Numbered from the stretch's first letter, positions 10,137 to 21,620 are shown. The stretch is 64,000 bases of DNA from Cercospora beticola (GCF_033473495.1 NC_088939.1:124001-188000); one strand, 5' to 3'. Numbers and translations are program-made. The notes: generated by a model not told the origin, from the letters alone.

Positions 10137-10785
10137 CTGTAGTAAGTCAGAATAGATGGCAGGGAAGATGGAGTCTTGAAAGATGATCAAATGTTTTGTT
10201 CATCTCAGCGCAATCCAGGAACTCTGATATGTATAAAATCCGGCAATTCTTGAGGGGCTTCCATAGCACGAAACCCTAAATCCACACCCTTCGGCGCGTC
10301 TCTATCGAGATTTCTCACTTCCTCTCTCGAACCCCTCTTGCACCAGTTCTGAATTGTCGTCGCTGAGAGACCGAGTCGCCGTGAATGACAGCAAACAACT
10401 GTGAAAGGCTTCTTAGTGACTATTAAGGGTCTCAATGCATAACGTTGCACTACGGGATGTGCCAGACTTCGTCGGCCAAACAGAGTTCTGACTACGCAAA
10501 AATCGGAAATCCCGAACCTCACGTGTATTCCCCAGCGGTTCATCCCCAGATCGTCGAAAGCCTCTCGGACTTCTAAAAATCACCTTCTCTGACCTGACGC
10601 GCCTAACATTGGCCAAATTGTCAAGCTGGGGTAACGGGAACTACGCCATGGCTGCGGAAGCGATCTGGTACTCAGGTACCAGTTCTAGCCGGGGTACCAT
10701 ATAGCCTGCAACAATGCCTACCTAGCAAACGTAAATCCGACCACATTCCATTCGCTTTACTCTGGGATCGAGCAGGAAACTCAAC
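10137..10785. other. Gene-free stretch, presumed promoter of the alpha/beta hydrolase
   Basis: A 112-codon minus frame (10205-10543) has no family features and does not continue the GH95 reading frame. Two GGTACC palindromes about 20 bp apart lie near 10675-10700, about 100 bp upstream of the hydrolase ATG; no factor is assigned to them. Confidence 0.4.
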
Positions 10786-11663
10786 ATGTCGGAAAAACCG
10801 CCGCATTTCGTACTCATCCACGGCGCCTGTCATCGAGCCTGGCATTGGCATCTCCTTGAAGCAAAATTGAAAGCATCAGGCTGTTCTGTCTCGACCATCG
10901 ATCTCCCATCATGTAATGCCGACAAAGAGAAACTTGTTGTCTCCGGAGCTTTGCGATTAGACATCGAAGCCATCAAGACATTTCTCGAGAACCTCGCCTC
11001 AACATCCGATAGGATAATCCCGGTCTTCCACAGCTACAGTGGCGCACCAGGAGGCGACGCAGTCGCAGAAATGAGCTCAGCAGCGAAGTCAAAAATTGAG
11101 AGGTTGGTCTATCTGACTGCCATTGCTGCACAGCCAGGTGGGACTGTTGCGGGGATTCCGAATGGAGAAGGGATGAACATCAACGTCGAAGTAAGCACTA
11201 CCACCTCCGCTGCACAAAGTCTGCCTTGTGCATCTAACTTATTCCAACAGGGCCACATCGCCGACCTCCTCCTCTGTACGTCCTGTCTCTACGATCCAGA
11301 CGTCACAGACCAGAAGCTGGTTGACGACGCCGTGAGCCATCTCGTTCCAATGTCAATTGCCGCGGCGATAGAGCCTACTCAGCACGCGCCTTGGAAGCAA
11401 TTCCCTTGCACGTATATTTTCACGACCGAGGACTTGTGTCTTCCATATGCTTCGCAAAAAGGCATGCTAGAGGTGATGAGCGACGAGGAGAGGAAAGGAT
11501 GGAAGGTGAGTTCTTACTGTGCTTTGTGAGATTCAAGGAGTATTTGGAGCTGACGATTGATGTTCAGACCGTGACGATGAAGGCCGGCCACAGTCCGATG
11601 TTGGCGAACCCAGACGAGTTGGCGAAAGTGTTGCTGGAGATTGCGGTGTCCAGTGTTTCTTGA
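10786..11663 (+). CDS. Alpha/beta hydrolase (AB_hydrolase_6 / small esterase type)
   Basis: Cytosolic hydrolase of 251 residues, similar in size and layout to fungal and plant small esterases. Exons are 10786-11190, 11251-11505 and 11568-11663. Visible landmarks are FVLIHGACHRAWHW at 8-21 (oxyanion loop), the nucleophile elbow FHSYSG around Ser83, where the usual glycines on each side of HSY are Phe and Ser, the acid region TEDLCLP, and the catalytic histidine in KAGHSP in the last exon. Intron 1 is 60 bp and has no in-frame stop, so an unspliced form would add 20 residues. The last exon is overlapped on the other strand by the membrane-protein gene 11533-11994. The substrate is unknown. Confidence 0.85.
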
Positions 11664-11994
11664 GCACGTCGTCGATAGCCTCCCGAATCTCATCAAGTCC
11701 AGATTTCTCTGGTCGACGCGCAAACAGCGGAAATTTCTCGAGGAACTCGTCGTTGGCTTGGTTGAAGTCGTTGATCTGAGTCATGATGACGTGAACCATG
11801 TACTCGATGCTCAGGTTGGCCAGATACACAAATGTCTCCAGAGCCCAAATCCACAAAAATGCGATGAGATGGAAAATTGCCACGGGGAACCACAGCAGCT
11901 CCGAAATCCAACTGCTGCCAGAGACAACGCAAAACAAGCGACGAACCGCGGACCGACAGACCGAAAAGAGGGTGGAGATGAGCTCGGCGAGCAT
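11533..11994 (-). CDS. Small membrane-associated protein of a local multicopy family
   Basis: Single-exon ORF of 153 residues; no known domain recognised. Residues 1-60 are hydrophobic, with one or two likely membrane segments (SELLWFPVAIFHLIAFLWIWALETF), then a polar helical stretch (MTQINDFNQANDEFLEKF), a conserved RRPEKSGLDEIREAI motif and a Ser/Pro-rich tail. Support for coding comes from broken homologues at 39980-40600 and 40650-41044, which keep the same hydrophobic block and, in one copy, the P-E-x-S-G-x-x-(D/E)-I-R-E-A motif. The ORF ends inside the last exon of the hydrolase on the opposite strand, giving a convergent overlap of about 130 bp. It may be the surviving source copy of the 40-kb pseudogenes. 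Confidence 0.6.
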   Translation of the reverse strand: MLAELISTLFSVCRSAVRRLFCVVSGSSWISELLWFPVAIFHLIAFLWIWALETFVYLANLSIEYMVHVIMTQINDFNQANDEFLEKFPLFARRPEKSGLDEIREAIDDVLKKHWTPQSPATLSPTRLGSPTSDCGRPSSSRSEHQSSAPNTP

Positions 11995-12096
11995 TTTGAC
12001 TTGCAGTTTTGGTGGTGTCTTTTGTATGTGAGTCGTTAAAGAACAGAACAGAAAGCCACGGTCGCAACATAGCAGGATTGCATGCCTGCGGCTTCC

Positions 12097-14315
12097 TCAG
12101 ACCTCCCCAACGACCCTTCCCATCAACAACGCCTCGCACTTGTCCCCCTTCCTCAATACCTCCTCCCTCATCGGCAAACAAAGCAGAGCATTCGCCCCCT
12201 TGAAACTCCCAATCGCGCTACTTCTCTGAAATCCCGTGCTCGTCGCCCACAACTGCCCATCGTCCTTCCTCGCCCTCACCACAACACGATGATACTCCGC
12301 TCTCTTCGGATCAGGTCTAACATCCTGCTCCAATGAAACCATAACAGTCGGCAACCCCACGGGAGAAATCCCGCTCATTTTATGCAAAGCCGGCAATACG
12401 AAAAGATGGAACGTGACAACCGCGCTTGCAGGATTTCCAGGAAGGGAGAAGACGACCTTTGTTTGGTCTTCTCCGGTGTTGGATTTGAATGGTACAGTGG
12501 CGAAAGTAGTTGGTTTTCCAGGTTTCATGCTTACACGACCAAAGTGGATCGTGCCTCCGAGTTGACGTTCGATGGTCGGTTTGAGAAGGTCGAGTTCGCC
12601 CATGCTGACGCCGCCGCTGGTGATGATGACGTCGCAGTTTCGCATTGCAGAGCCGAGAGATTCCTCTAAGGAGCCGGGTTGATCAGATGCGATGCCGAGA
12701 TCGATTGCTTCGTAGCCTTGACCTCGGATTGCTGTGAGAAGAGTGGGACGATTCGTGTCGCGGACTTCGCCGAGTCGCAATTCACGTGGTGTGTCGTGCG
12801 GGATGATCTCGTCGCCCGTGCTGAGTACTCCGACGATGGGACGAGTGTAGATGGAGACTTCGCGCGTGCCGACAGAGGCGAGGAGACCGAATTCGCCACC
12901 GATTGCAGTAATGGCTTCACCCTTGCGCAATATCGTCGCTCCGGCTTTGACATCTGATCCAGGCTCGCGCACATTCTCCCCAGGTTTGATCGCGTCAGTG
13001 AGGATTTCAATTTCAGCTTCTTCCCTTCCATCATCCGTCATTTTGCGTAGGACGGTATCTTCGACCATGACGACAGCTGTTGCACCGGGGGGAAGGGGAG
13101 CGCCAGTGGTGATGCGGGCGACCTCTCCCATTTCCAACTTCGGCATCTCCTTGCCTGCTTGGGCATGCGAGATGCTGACAACGGGAAAGACGCCTTTGGA
13201 AGATGGCACGAGAGGATGGTCCGAAGCGAGAATTGCGTAGCCGTCGACGATACTCGCGCGGAAGGCGGGGACAGATTCTGATGCCACCACATCTTCAGCA
13301 AGAACAGAGCCGATCAGCGACTCGTTGACGGGTGCTTTGATGGCCTTGGGTCCTGGTGTGTTGGTCGCGATTTGGGTGAGAGCTTCCGAGACCGGCAGCA
13401 TAGGGTAAGGGGACTCTCGGTATCTACGAGACGCTCCTGCGTTCGGGTCATTGGTGACTGGGCGGTTTTCGGGTTTTGTGTGAGCTCGAGGGCCATGATG
13501 GTGTCCATGTCCGTGGCCGTGACCATGGGTGTGCGAGTGCGAGTGCGAGTGCGAATGGGAGTGATCGTGCTGACCAGCTGTGTTTGGAGTTGCACTGCTG
13601 ACACCAGCTTCCTCCTCCAGCTTCTTCACGCCTCCGACATGTAGTGTCCGTGAGTCAGCTCCAGCCGCTTGCTGGCACGCATGTGGCAAGAGTTTCAGCA
13701 CGGCTTCGAGATTCTCCTTGGCACCTTTCGGCGATCCGGGTAGTGTGAGTATCAAGGTCTTGTTCCGCACACCTGCCACTGGACGGGCCATAGAGGCGAC
13801 TACATGGTCAGCAATGCATCGGCATATTTGTCTCTTTGAAGACTCACAAGGAGTGATGGCCAGAGAGGAAGCAAGCATGGTATGCACGAGCCCCGAGGCA
13901 TGCTTGTGTATCAGCGGGGAGATAGCCTGCTCGTCTGTCAACTATCGTGAAACAATGCTTGTCGCCGCAGCTATAACGAGCTGCGGGACAATCAAGAAAT
14001 CTGTAACAATGCGGAGTCGCACGTGGGAAGTGATGATTTGACTCGACTGACCTCTGGGGTAACGTCTTTCTGCGCAAAGCCCGTACCACCACTGGTCAGG
14101 ATAAGATTGACGGGTTCCGGTCCATCTGTCCATCCGGTGATAACACGCTGAATGTCGAGGACACTGTCCGTCACGATTCTGGTGTCATTGGCCGTCCATT
14201 GGTCGCCGCCATTCTGGGCGAAGACTTCTTGCAAAGCGGGAATGCCTTTGTCGGTACTTGCATCTCGGTTGGCGGTCTCAGAAACGATGAGAATGGCAGC
14301 GCGAAGAGGCGACAT
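12097..14315 (-). CDS. cnxE: Molybdopterin adenylyl-/molybdenum-transferase, MogA-MoeA fusion (CnxE/gephyrin type)
   Basis: Performs the last two steps of molybdenum-cofactor synthesis, adenylating molybdopterin (MogA/G domain) and inserting molybdate (MoeA/E domain). Exons 14315-14052, 13926-13848 and 13799-12097 give 681 residues, normal for fungal CnxE. The G domain holds LTSGGTGFAQKDVTPE, then the fungal PVAGVRNKTLILTLPGSPKGAKENL block near 121-146. The E domain has DGYA, TTGAPLPPGA and ITSGGVSMGELD, and ends RVVGEV. Residues 192-216 of the linker form an almost pure His-Ser/His-Gly run coded by a short repeat. Intron 2 (13847-13800, 48 bp) is free of in-frame stops; splicing is preferred because it restores the TPFASMARPVAG junction. 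Nitrate reductase and other Mo enzymes depend on this product. Confidence 0.95.
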
Positions 14316-15278
14316 GGTGGAAAGTGACTTTGTCCTCGAGTGCCATGAGAGGAAGTTGGGTGGAGGGGCGATATCGGCGAGGATGTAGCCGGCAGCACGG
14401 CCCGCGTAGGTCTGAGTCTGTGACGCTGCGACTCGAAACTCATCTCTCCCACCAGGCTGATTCCGCGGCGACGAACGACATTTGGGCCCCTTCCATGACC
14501 ACTGGGTGACGCCTTGATATCACGACAAATGGCCTCCTGGTGCGACTGCGGCCAGGTGTTGATCGTCTTTGAGAGATCGACCGAGCGGACGATGACTCGC
14601 ATCCCGATAACCCAAAGACTGCGACAACGGGGACATGCGCTTGCGACGACGCATTTGTTCTGCACGGCACTATTTCTGTCCACAACCAGGCTGAGGAACT
14701 CCAGAACCAGGTTTTCGCGGAGCAGAGCAATTCCAAAAAGAAGCCACAGGTACCCGTTGATCCGGAGGAAACCGAAACATCTCTTGCTCGCAGTCTCCTC
14801 GCGCGAGGACGCGCGCTGAAGTGTTACAGACTTGCAGATCTGCCGCATATGATCTGCAGCTGCTCGAGTCAGGACCAGAGCACGCCAGGCACTCAGCGTA
14901 ATCGAAATGAAGAACTCATCGCCGTTCGCCGCTTGTCCTTCCCCGTGGCCACTCGAAACTCGAGCTGCACTCACCGCTACCACGGACAATAGCCACCACG
15001 TGCTTGACAGTTCCAATCTCGTCGGGCACCGGCAGACATACCGCCGCTCATGCCCAACCAGCGCAATGCAACACTCTGCTCCATGTACTCGCCACCGAAC
15101 CCTACGCCAGACCCTTGGGGCTGCACGGTGTGGCGGTAGCTTTGAACTTGGTCACTGGACCTAGCCGTTGGAAGGCACGACTATAGCCTGAAGCCGATCA
15201 CTAGCTCCAAAAGCGATGGCCTTGCCGTTGCCCTAGAATAGTTGTGCATTTTACTTGACCATTTGTGCGACATCCATC
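14316..15278. other. Divergent promoter region between cnxE and the CFEM receptor
   Basis: 963 bp without a supported gene. Several overlapping frames of 60-100 codons on both strands have no conserved features or sensible splice continuation. Confidence 0.5.
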
Positions 15279-17510
15279 ATGGTCCGGAATAGATTGGTGA
15301 TTCTCTTTCTTCTCCTCCTGCCATTTGGTCTGGGGAGCCCCTTGGACGAGAATACCGAAATCGGGGCGCAAAATCGCAACAAACTCAACGACTTCCTCTC
15401 CAAACGACAGCAGGCTGGCTCGTGCACGCTCAATTGCTTCACGAAAGTCTTACCGCAGTTCAATTGCCCGGATCTACTTCAATGCATATGCAACGACAAG
15501 GCAGTGGCCGCTGCTCTACAGCAATGCGCCGTCGAGAGCGGATGCTCGATCAAGGAAGCTCTGCAAGGGCAGAAAGCCCAGGCGGAAACGTGTGGTTTTC
15601 CCAAGCGTAATCGCGTCATGGTCTTTACTGTCACCCAGACTGCTCTATTCACGCTTGCGAGCGTGTGCGCAATACTACGCCTACTCGCCAGAGGCAAGAC
15701 CTTCGGGGGAGCTGGATATGGCTGGGATGATGCGATGCTATTCGCGTCATGCCTTCCCATGCTCGGTCTGACTGTGGTCGGATACATGGAGCAGATGGCT
15801 GGGTTGGGCAGAGACATATGGGAACTGGAGTTCGAGCAGATTGAGAATGTGCTCAAGGTGCGTCGTTGTGCATCCTGCGATGACAAGGTGATGAACTGAC
15901 CCATGCAGCTCTTCTACATTGGAAATACGTTCTACTCGCCAGTGGTATTTGGCACGAAGATGGCGTTCGTCCTCCTCTATCTCCGAATCTGGAAGGACTC
16001 ATCAATTGTATTTCGCCGCATATGCCAGGTCATCCTCGTTTTACTGGCAATGGCTACCATTGGCTTCACATTCTCAACAATCTTCCTATGCCAGCCTGTG
16101 TCGTACACCTGGAAAGCCTTATCTGGACTCAAAGGCACGTGTGTCAATCGCAACGCTCAGCTGTACTCAAACTCTGCGGTCAACATCGCAATGGACGTAA
16201 TAGTGTTGCTCTTGCCCGTGCTCAAAATCCTTCAGTTACGCATGACCTGGCCAAAGAAGATCGGGCTTCTTTTCACCTTCTTGGTCGGCTTTGTCACCAC
16301 CGCGACAAGTGTCATCCAGTTCTACTACCTCATTACCAGGCTCAACAGCACCCAGAATCCAACATGGGACTATTTCGACATCGGAGTCTGGCGCATCACG
16401 GAGATGTACCTTGGCGTAGTCTGCTGCTGCATGCCGATGATCGCGGGCTTGGTCAAGCGCAGCGTACAACGTGCATCACAAGCTGTGAGCTTCCCAAGCA
16501 CTGTCAGCGAAATGTGGAGTAAGACGAAGAATCTCATGACGACGACGACAACGTCTTCAAAGAGCAGAATGGACCCGAAACTCACTGCCAATGTCACGCT
16601 TACCGGCAGTCTGGGATTGAATAGCTCATGGTTGCACTTGAAAGCCGACAATACACCTGCATCGGAACAGAGCGTGGAGTTGAGAAACTTCACTACCAGG
16701 AACATTGGAGACAGCATCGGAGATCATCCTGAAGGTTCTCAACCAACTAGGGACGGCCACGTCTCCGCCATGAGCGATGCAACAACAGCAGTGACATCAA
16801 ATGGTCCACTCTCGCTGTCCACGACCCGCAATCGCGATAGCGCGGTACGTCAACAGCAGTGGGAACTTTACCAAAAGGAGCATCCCGTCAGATCAAAGTC
16901 GCGTACGCGGCGACGAGGATACTCTCTTCCGTACAGAGAGCAAAATATCATGTCCTTGTCTTCGCCGTATGAGGACATGAAATCTCGAATATCCAGGATA
17001 GAGCCTGGCGAGCCCTCTTTCCCGGCGACAGTGGCTCGCCAGGGCGCATTCTCCAATTATGTCGACCGGGCTGCAGGAGCGGATCATCCGAGCCGTCCTC
17101 CCAGACCTGGCCGTCCAAGGGCTGAGACGATGCCCTCCCCTTCTCCAGTTCCCTCGTCATCTCACAGCCACCGAGGGAGCAGGATTGCCTTACAGATACC
17201 AAGCGCAAGCCATCGTTACGGCGGGCTTGAGTCGAACAATGGTGTCTGGACTGCCTTACCTCCCGTCATGCCCTCGCCAATGTCTGACGACAGTCAAGAG
17301 ATGTCTGTAACATCTGACGAGATCATGTCATGGGCGAGGCGTTCGCAGCAGCAGGTTTTGCAACGATATCAGCCGTCTGTGTTACAGGAAGCGAACGCAC
17401 GACGTCCTCCGGATTGGGAAGAACGCAGACGGCTAGAAGTTCGCAGTTACAGTGATCGTGCTTTGCCTTCGCCTCCGAGCTCTTGGGCCAGCGGAGGGCG
17501 AAGAGGATGA
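15279..17510 (+). CDS. CFEM-domain, seven-transmembrane Pth11-like receptor
   Basis: Plasma-membrane protein of 726 residues, exons 15279-15857 and 15909-17510. The ATG at 15279 starts a clear signal peptide (LVILFLLLLPFGLGS). Residues about 49-107 hold eight cysteines in the CFEM order, including LQCICND. From about 115 to 390 there are seven hydrophobic segments with the fungal rhodopsin-like family motifs GYGWDDAM, FGTKMAFVLLYLRIW and GVWRITEMYLGVVCCCMP. The cytoplasmic tail of about 330 residues is Ser/Pro/Arg-rich with many possible phosphorylation sites. CFEM-Pth11 proteins are known in pathogenic ascomycetes as surface sensors; the ligand here is unknown. The 51-bp intron carries a stop, so it must be spliced. 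Confidence 0.92.
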
Positions 17511-18368
17511 TATGCGCGACCTTCGCAGCGTTGACTTCCTTCTATCACAACGAATATACACGATTGCATGACAATGTCTCCGGACCTTCAGCATATCTCC
17601 ATTCATTGGTGTGGGAGCTGCGTATCTCATGCGCCGAATCGATGCGTATAGATGTCGTGGCTGATCGATATCACAGCAATGATGGCGCCCACGTCTGATC
17701 GAGCAAGGCAGGAAGCGTTGAGCGTACGCAGCGGCACTTCAAGCCCAGCGTCAGTCTGCAGCGAAAACACTCCAGATCGATCGTGAGCACAGATCTGCTC
17801 CAGAGTACCTTGCAGAATTCTCCGAATCGCTCGCATATGCATATGGCGGCGCTGAACTATAGTCATGGGATCCCAGCCCAGTCGGAGGACGAGCCGGTAT
17901 CTCTGACTCGCATACCAACCTGGTGTGCTTGCAAGCTCAGACTAGTGAAACATGTGGAGAGCTTAAGTCGTAGCCACCGGCCACAGGTCCGTCAGCTTCA
18001 CAAGGTTCGACTTCACATCTTCTTGTTGATGGCCTTTCCGTTCCGGCCGCATTGGGAGACGATCTTCAATTTCCTTCTATGCTGATCTCGACTCGAAGGG
18101 ACATGACCATGAATCGGCCACCTGCAGTATATGGAGAGCCACGTACCTCATCTCGCGACGACTCCTATGCATCTAGCGAGTTGTGGGAGAAGCAGGACTT
18201 TCGTTGTTTGAAGAAAAACGTCATTCTTCACTTTGTCCTCCGTTACCTGTGGATATATATCGTCAACACAAGCACACCGCAAGACACTTCGGCAGACGAC
18301 AGCTTCAATCAGCAATTTCACTTGCTCGCATTCGATTCATCCAATTGACCACGGAACTTTGGCCAACA
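17511..18368. other. Gene-free stretch, presumed promoter of the secreted protein
   Basis: No supported gene. A pyrimidine-rich stretch and TATA-like tatatat near 18250 lie about 110 bp before the next ATG. Confidence 0.45.
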
Positions 18369-19037
18369 ATGCCTTCTTCTCTCCTCCTCGCACTTGCTTT
18401 TTCCAGCCTCGCGCTCGCTTTTCCCCAAAACAAAGTCCAAGAACCACTCCAATGCACCGACGGCGGCCAACTCCACTGCTGCGAAGCAACTTTCACCGGC
18501 GCAGCACTCCCCGTCGCTCTCGCCGCTGATTTGCTCTGCTACGATTTGACTCCAGCAGTCGTCAACTGCATTATCAGTAAGTCCTGTCCCACTTTCCCAA
18601 CAGCACTTCTTCCAGATGCCCTTGCTAACATGGTGAATCGCACAGCCGAAGCCCCCTCCGACCCGGACACAGGCTGCTACGGCACCCCCCTCTGCTGCCA
18701 AGTCAACGCCTTATCCCCCGCTTTGGGCCTCTTCTGCTCCAAACCTCCCGGAAACTGCGTCGGAAAAGAATCCGATGGAAGGTGTTTGGAGACTTTGACT
18801 GATAGGTTTGGGAATTGTACGGAGAGTGATATCAATCGTCAGCGAGGAGATCTTGGGTTGGGTGTTGTTGGGGATATTGGAGAGGAGGTTGCTGGTGGGC
18901 CGGTGGGAGGAGTGGTGAAGGGTGTTACCGGGCCGGTTTTGGGTGGTGTGGGAGATGCGACGAAGCCTGTGGGGAGTGTGGTTGATGGGGTTGTGGGGAG
19001 TCTGAGGGATGGGGGGAGGCGGAATAAGGGGAACTGA
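18369..19037 (+). CDS. Secreted hydrophobin-like cysteine-rich protein with Gly/Val tail
   Basis: Exons 18369-18576 and 18646-19037 give 199 residues. A signal peptide (LLLALAFSSLALA) is followed by a hydrophobin-like cysteine order: C, seven residues, CC, 18 residues, C; later C, five residues, CC, about 12 residues, C. Extra cysteines (VVNC and PPGNC) depart from the classical eight. The C-terminal 60 residues are a Gly/Val repeat (GGPVGGVV, GPVLGGVG, PVGSVVDGVVGS) ending in a basic RRNKGN. Hydrophobins coat aerial hyphae and spores; this protein could be a hydrophobin relative or another small surface protein. The 69-bp intron has no in-frame stop, so a 222-residue form is also possible. 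The ATG at 18369 is the only one giving a signal peptide. Confidence 0.72.
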   Translation: MPSSLLLALAFSSLALAFPQNKVQEPLQCTDGGQLHCCEATFTGAALPVALAADLLCYDLTPAVVNCIISKSCPTFPTALLPDALANMVNRTAEAPSDPDTGCYGTPLCCQVNALSPALGLFCSKPPGNCVGKESDGRCLETLTDRFGNCTESDINRQRGDLGLGVVGDIGEEVAGGPVGGVVKGVTGPVLGGVGDATKPVGSVVDGVVGSLRDGGRRNKGN

Positions 19038-20116
19038 GGGGATATTGGGAGATTGAATGGGAAGCCTGCGAGGGCAGAGGGCTGTAGATGGTGTTGTTGA
19101 CTTCGATGTACTACTATACGTTGAGAATGATCACATAGCAAAACTGCGATCTGTACTAATTTCCACAAATACCTCTCGATTCTGGTGTGCACTGTGAACA
19201 CCGCAGCTGACAAAATTTAAACGCAATCTCGTGTACCTGGTTCGACAGGCATACCTTTAGGGCTCCGGATTGTAAATCAAGATTGTACTACGTACACAGC
19301 AGCGCTGTAGCTCTGGATATAATGGGATTCGCATGGAAGAACTCTTATCAGTTTTGTAGCTTTGGAACGGTGAGGCCATGACAAGATTTTACTTTCTCCC
19401 CTCACATCTCTTGAGGGTCACGGATGGACCTTTCGTGGCCTGACAGTGTGCGTGATCTTTACGCTTGCCTTAATATACGATCAAACAGAACCGACAACCA
19501 ATGATCGTACTTGGCTTGGTAGCTCGATCAGTAAGTCGTCAGCCTATATGATGCTTGATTACGGTTCGTGTGATTTCCTGGTCGAACTTCGAATGATAGT
19601 TCACCAAGAACTTGACCGCAAAGTTCGACTTCCTTGCCATGTGCTATTGTTTTGCACTTTGTTATCGACTTTGAGCTAAGGGTGAGCAGTACATGTCATT
19701 TAGGGAAACACTTCGGTCTTGCTTAGGTGGCCAGATAGGAGATTGACTAAAATGGTTTGGGTGGAGCGGGAGAACACCAGTGATGGAAAATCAAGCGCTG
19801 TCTCGGTTTGTCTGCATACTGGGACGAAATGCCAGGAATCATCGTTCGTACTTACACACTTAATCAATATTTTAATATACCATGATATAAGGGTCACAAG
19901 AAGGGCGAGACCTTGATGGTCCTTACGCTGCCTCGGGTCCGGCTTCGTCTACTGATAACGTTGCTCTCAGTGCACTTACTATTGAGTTTCATCGCATGCA
20001 CTCGAAGCTCGGGTTTTTGGAAGGTCGTCATCGTTCACATCGCTGATAAACAAGCCGCAATGGCTGGAGAGAGTTGCGAATGGCATTTGTATAAAATTGC
20101 GAATGCTGATATGATT
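19038..20116. other. AT-richer gene-free region
   Basis: 1.1 kb between convergent units. Short frames of 60-80 codons only. I looked for tRNA T-loops around the ttcga strings near 19239 and 19581 and found no matching stems. Confidence 0.45.
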
Positions 20117-21620
20117 CTAGGTGCTGAGTATCGTGCCGTCGGATGCGCCTCCAAGAGTCACGCTCGTGAACAGAATGTTGGACGCCTTCAGCTCATCCTG
20201 ATTCACGACAAGCGCTGTTCCACCATCTCCAGTCGCGGCAATTGAATATCCCACCGGTGCCTGTGCAAGAGCTTTCAGTCTCGACGCAAAATTCAGGCAA
20301 GAAGCTCCTGGTGGACAAAGCGCTCCGACTGCGGTTCCGTCCGCCGCGTGGTAGAAGATAAAGTCTGGTCCTTCACCCACGGATGTAGCGGCGATGCTAC
20401 CTCCCTCAATAACTCGGTCAGTCTCTGAAGCATCAACTCCGTCGTCCCACTTTGTGCTGTTCTCGGCGTAGCTCCACACATACTGTAGCAAACTTCCAGT
20501 TGAATGGCTCCTCATCTAGACATGATTCTCGCCATTGACCAAGACAGATGCTACTCCAGATTTGGGATCAGTCCCACTGAATGTGTTCCACTTATACCAT
20601 TGCCCGACCAAGTTTTCGCCTATGGCCTCTCCGAAGTATATCCCTACCTCTTGTATGGTACCATTGCTGGAGCCAAAGTATACTCGAATCCCAGACAGGG
20701 CGTCATTGCCACAACTGCCTGCAATTGCTGAGAGTGCTCGCGTATTAGGCTCGGCAATCATGTCCTCGAATACGATGTAAGGTTCGGACCTGCAATACAT
20801 CAGCCGCCTACCTTCTACCACCTGAAGAGAGACGCAAGACAACTCACCAATCACTGTTGAGTGTCGTGTTGACGAAGTTCAAAAGGTTGTCATTGTCGAA
20901 ATAGAAGACAGTCCGGTACAATGACAACCCAGGAGGCCCCCCCACTGCAGCGATTGGAGAAGTCGGCTTCGCATTGTTTGCAATCTTTACTGGGGTGGCA
21001 GAAGCGTTGGCGGAGAGCCCCGTCTTGTACTGGGACTCTACAAGTCCATATTCAGTGGAATAGTACACGAACGTGGATTTTCCAACAGCAGACGTAAGCA
21101 GTGCAACGCCAGTCTTGTCGACAGGTGAGCGGCTCTTCTGCGAGAGCTCATTGGTACTGTCGGCATGCTGGCTGATATTCTCCGCCGGCTGGGTAGTGTT
21201 AGGCTGATTGCTGTTGTCTCAATTGCGCTCATCGCTGTTCTTCTTCAGAACAGTACCCAAGACACCCCCCAATACGGCTGCCAATACGACCACCGCGACG
21301 CTCCCAAGTGCGACAATGAATGTTCTCTTTGACAGACCGCATACTCTTCCCCGTGATCGTGCATGCTGACTGAGTTCCAGAGGCGTAGGATCATTATGCG
21401 GTGCATCAGCAGCATAAGCAGCTTGGTGATCACTGCGTAGCATTTTCGAAGATTGGACGTACGCCGAGTGCTTTTCGCCTTTGCGACTGAGATCGTGTGC
21501 CAGAGGCTCAGGGTTGCCGAAAGAGTTGCTCCATTGATGGTCAATCGAGTCGGCGACTCTCGGGTGCTACTCAATCTGCACGGTCTGCAGGCTTTTCATG
21601 TCACGATTGGGTTTGTCCAT
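20117..21620 (-). pseudogene. Membrane-anchored lectin-like protein (fungal fucose-lectin-like type), disabled by three nonsense codons
   Basis: Exons 21620-20848 and 20789-20117 splice over a GTGAGT...GCAG intron into one frame of exactly 482 codons, interrupted only by TAG (21569-21567), TGA (21221-21219) and TAG (20518-20516). Layout is a cytoplasmic N-terminus of about 85 residues, VCGLSKRTF, one membrane helix (VALGSVAVVVLAAVLGGVLGTV), a linker, then an ectodomain with repeated blade-like motifs (VYYSTEYG, IRVYFGSSNGTIQEV, DFIFYHAADG). This architecture resembles dothideomycete membrane proteins annotated as fucose-specific-lectin-like; the lectin label is tentative. Each stop fits one C-to-T change on the sense strand (CAG, CGA, CAG), two in CpA context as in repeat-induced point mutation. 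Sequencing error or readthrough are less likely. Confidence 0.75.

Noticed and set aside
19200..19600. Possible tRNA T-loop strings
   Set aside because: No complementary T-stem, anticodon stem or acceptor stem could be drawn around them.
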